From Caldimicrobium sp964595655 (lineage in GTDB: Bacteria > Desulfobacterota > Thermodesulfobacteria > Thermodesulfobacteriales > Thermodesulfobacteriaceae): DNA of 22,040 nucleotides. The position numbers and the translations under genes were made by a program. The stretch is taken from NCBI GenBank assembly GCA_964595655.1, contig CAZQQV010000024.1, forward strand, positions 1 to 22,040, read 5' to 3'. How positions within the stretch are numbered: position 1 is the first letter of the stretch; every line of letters begins with the position of its first letter. The notes below the pieces were generated by a model that was given only the letters and a program-made list of their open reading frames with translations, ran no database searches and was not told the origin of the DNA. Of this stretch, positions 21,276 through 22,040 are shown piece by piece.

Positions 21276-21617
21276 TTAGCCAGGAGGCCAATCCATCGGT
21301 CTTCCTGCAAGGATGTGAAAGTGAATGTGAAAAATTGTTTGCCCAGCCTCTTCTTTACAATTAATAACCACTCTAAAGCCTCTTTCGGCAAAGCCTAAAT
21401 CTTTAGCAATTTTATTGATCACGAGATAGATATGTCCAATGAGTTCTTTGTCTTCTTCTGTCAATTCAAGGAGGGTTGAAAGATGTTTTTTGGGAATAAC
21501 AAGAATGTGATAAGGGGCCTGAGGATTTATGTCATGAAATGCAACCACTTTATCATCTTCATAAACAATCTTTGAGGGGATTTCTTTATTGGCAATTTTA
21601 CAGAAGATACAGCTCAT
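21276..21617 (-). CDS. HIT (histidine triad) family protein, HINT-like
   Basis: 113 residues. The histidine triad HIHFHIL near the C-terminus binds the alpha-phosphate of nucleotides. The N-terminal CIFCKIANKEIPSKIVYEDDKVVAFHDI and HILVIPKKHL are the standard HINT/PKCI-1 blocks. HINT proteins hydrolyse purine nucleotide phosphoramidates such as AMP-lysine. The ribosome-binding site AGGAGGTCC is strong. The gene is convergent with the FmdE-like gene with two bases between stop codons and no terminator hairpin in between. I see no clear promoter in the AT-rich upstream spacer. Confidence 0.95.
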   Translation of the reverse strand: MSCIFCKIANKEIPSKIVYEDDKVVAFHDINPQAPYHILVIPKKHLSTLLELTEEDKELIGHIYLVINKIAKDLGFAERGFRVVINCKEEAGQTIFHIHFHILAGRPMDWPPG

Positions 21618-21780
21618 AAAAGGACCTCCTCAACGGAGATTAAGAAAGCACCCCAAAGGGGCATGAAATTTGGTCTTATAACCTTCATAAATTCTTGCTT
21701 TTTATATTTTTCTTTTTTGCGTAGTTCTTTCCGTACCACCTTCAAGGTTAAAAACAATAATAATACAATTTTTAAGAAGT

Positions 21781-21876
21781 TCAACCAAGATTAAATAAAT
21801 TTGTCGCCCTTTCCTCCATGTAGGCTCTGGATTTTTTCTCTATCACAAATTTTTTAAAATTTTTAATATCCACATT
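21781..21876 (-). pseudogene. Coding relic, second copy (repeat copy B)
   Basis: A 31-codon open stretch between TAA and TGA that includes IKNFKKFVIEKKSRAYMEER. It resembles the relic at 12606-12761 in the FKKFxIE segment and in the DNA that follows, with a 3-base in-frame length difference. Its 5' end merges into the 15-bp repeats. Too short and truncated to be a gene; family unknown. Confidence 0.3.
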
Positions 21877-22040
21877 TTAGGTGTACACATTTTAGGTGTT
21901 TCCATATTTACTAACCCTCTTTTGAGCAATTTCCCATAGGCTCAACCTTCTGATAAAAGTATGAGCCTAAGAGTTTATCATAAGGGGAATGCCTTTTTTA
22001 GGTTTGCAATAAGGGGTGACAAAATCGCTTTGCAATAACA
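21813..22040. repeat. Dispersed repeat, copy B (runs off the window)
   Basis: It has the same block order as 12711-12989: CCTCCATGTAGGCTCTG, an A/T run, two 15-bp units (21871-21900), an inverted repeat AGGCTCA/TGAGCCT (21938-21968), then TTTGCAATAA twice with a 26-bp period (22003 and 22029). The window ends inside it. The remaining spacer 21618-21812 holds only the HIT ribosome-binding site and A/T-rich DNA in which I see no further feature. Confidence 0.7.
21871..21900. repeat. Two 15-bp tandem repeats
   Basis: CACATTTTAGGTGTA and CACATTTTAGGTGTT, head to tail, identical except for the last base. They match the four units at 12770-12829. Confidence 0.75.

Overview
The window looks like a chromosomal segment of a thermophilic, anaerobic bacterium close to the Thermodesulfobacteriota (Thermodesulfobacterium/Caldimicrobium-like). 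This is inference from gene content: a BpsA-type branched-chain polyamine synthase (a thermophile trait), an AhbD-like enzyme of the siroheme-dependent heme route, a DUF4416 protein, an FmdE-like protein, a NIL-ferredoxin, and low-GC DNA with AT-rich spacers. No rRNA is present to confirm it.

Layout. Positions 1-256 hold the C-terminal end of an outer-membrane beta-barrel, closed by a clear terminator. A repeat-rich spacer and a sigma70-like promoter lead into a small secreted protein and coaBC. A leftward run (5030 to 2194) encodes ferritin, an FAH-family protein, a MOSC protein and an AhbD-like radical SAM enzyme. A divergent promoter region separates it from amrS (+). Then come leftward rlmN and serA, and a leftward pair of a YcaO-TPR protein and a NIL-domain ferredoxin. 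Positions 11.1-13.0 kb are accessory: an Rpn-family (PD-(D/E)XK) nuclease gene with nine in-frame 12-bp repeats and a possible internal translation start, surrounded by REP-like palindromes, 15-bp tandem repeats and one copy of a dispersed repeat.

From 13.06 kb the strand switches. An initiator tRNA with its own promoter is followed, without a visible terminator, by eleven tightly packed genes: bpsA, efp, two unidentified small genes, a PAS-GGDEF cyclase, a Trm112-like protein, DUF4416, moaA, a PSP1/RicT-like gene, metG and an FmdE-like gene. This puts tRNA-fMet, the synthetase that charges it and EF-P into one probable transcription unit. A convergent HIT-family gene follows, and the window ends inside a second copy of the dispersed repeat.

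Main items for a second look: the Rpn gene with a strong internal Shine-Dalgarno/GTG that could yield a 117-aa C-terminal product (a possible intragenic antitoxin); the two-copy repeat at 12.71-12.99 and 21.81-22.04 kb, with shared hairpins, 15-bp dyad repeats, a 26-bp-period direct repeat and coding relics; EF-P with Gln where Lys/Arg is normally modified; and the two-gene YcaO plus NIL-ferredoxin unit.
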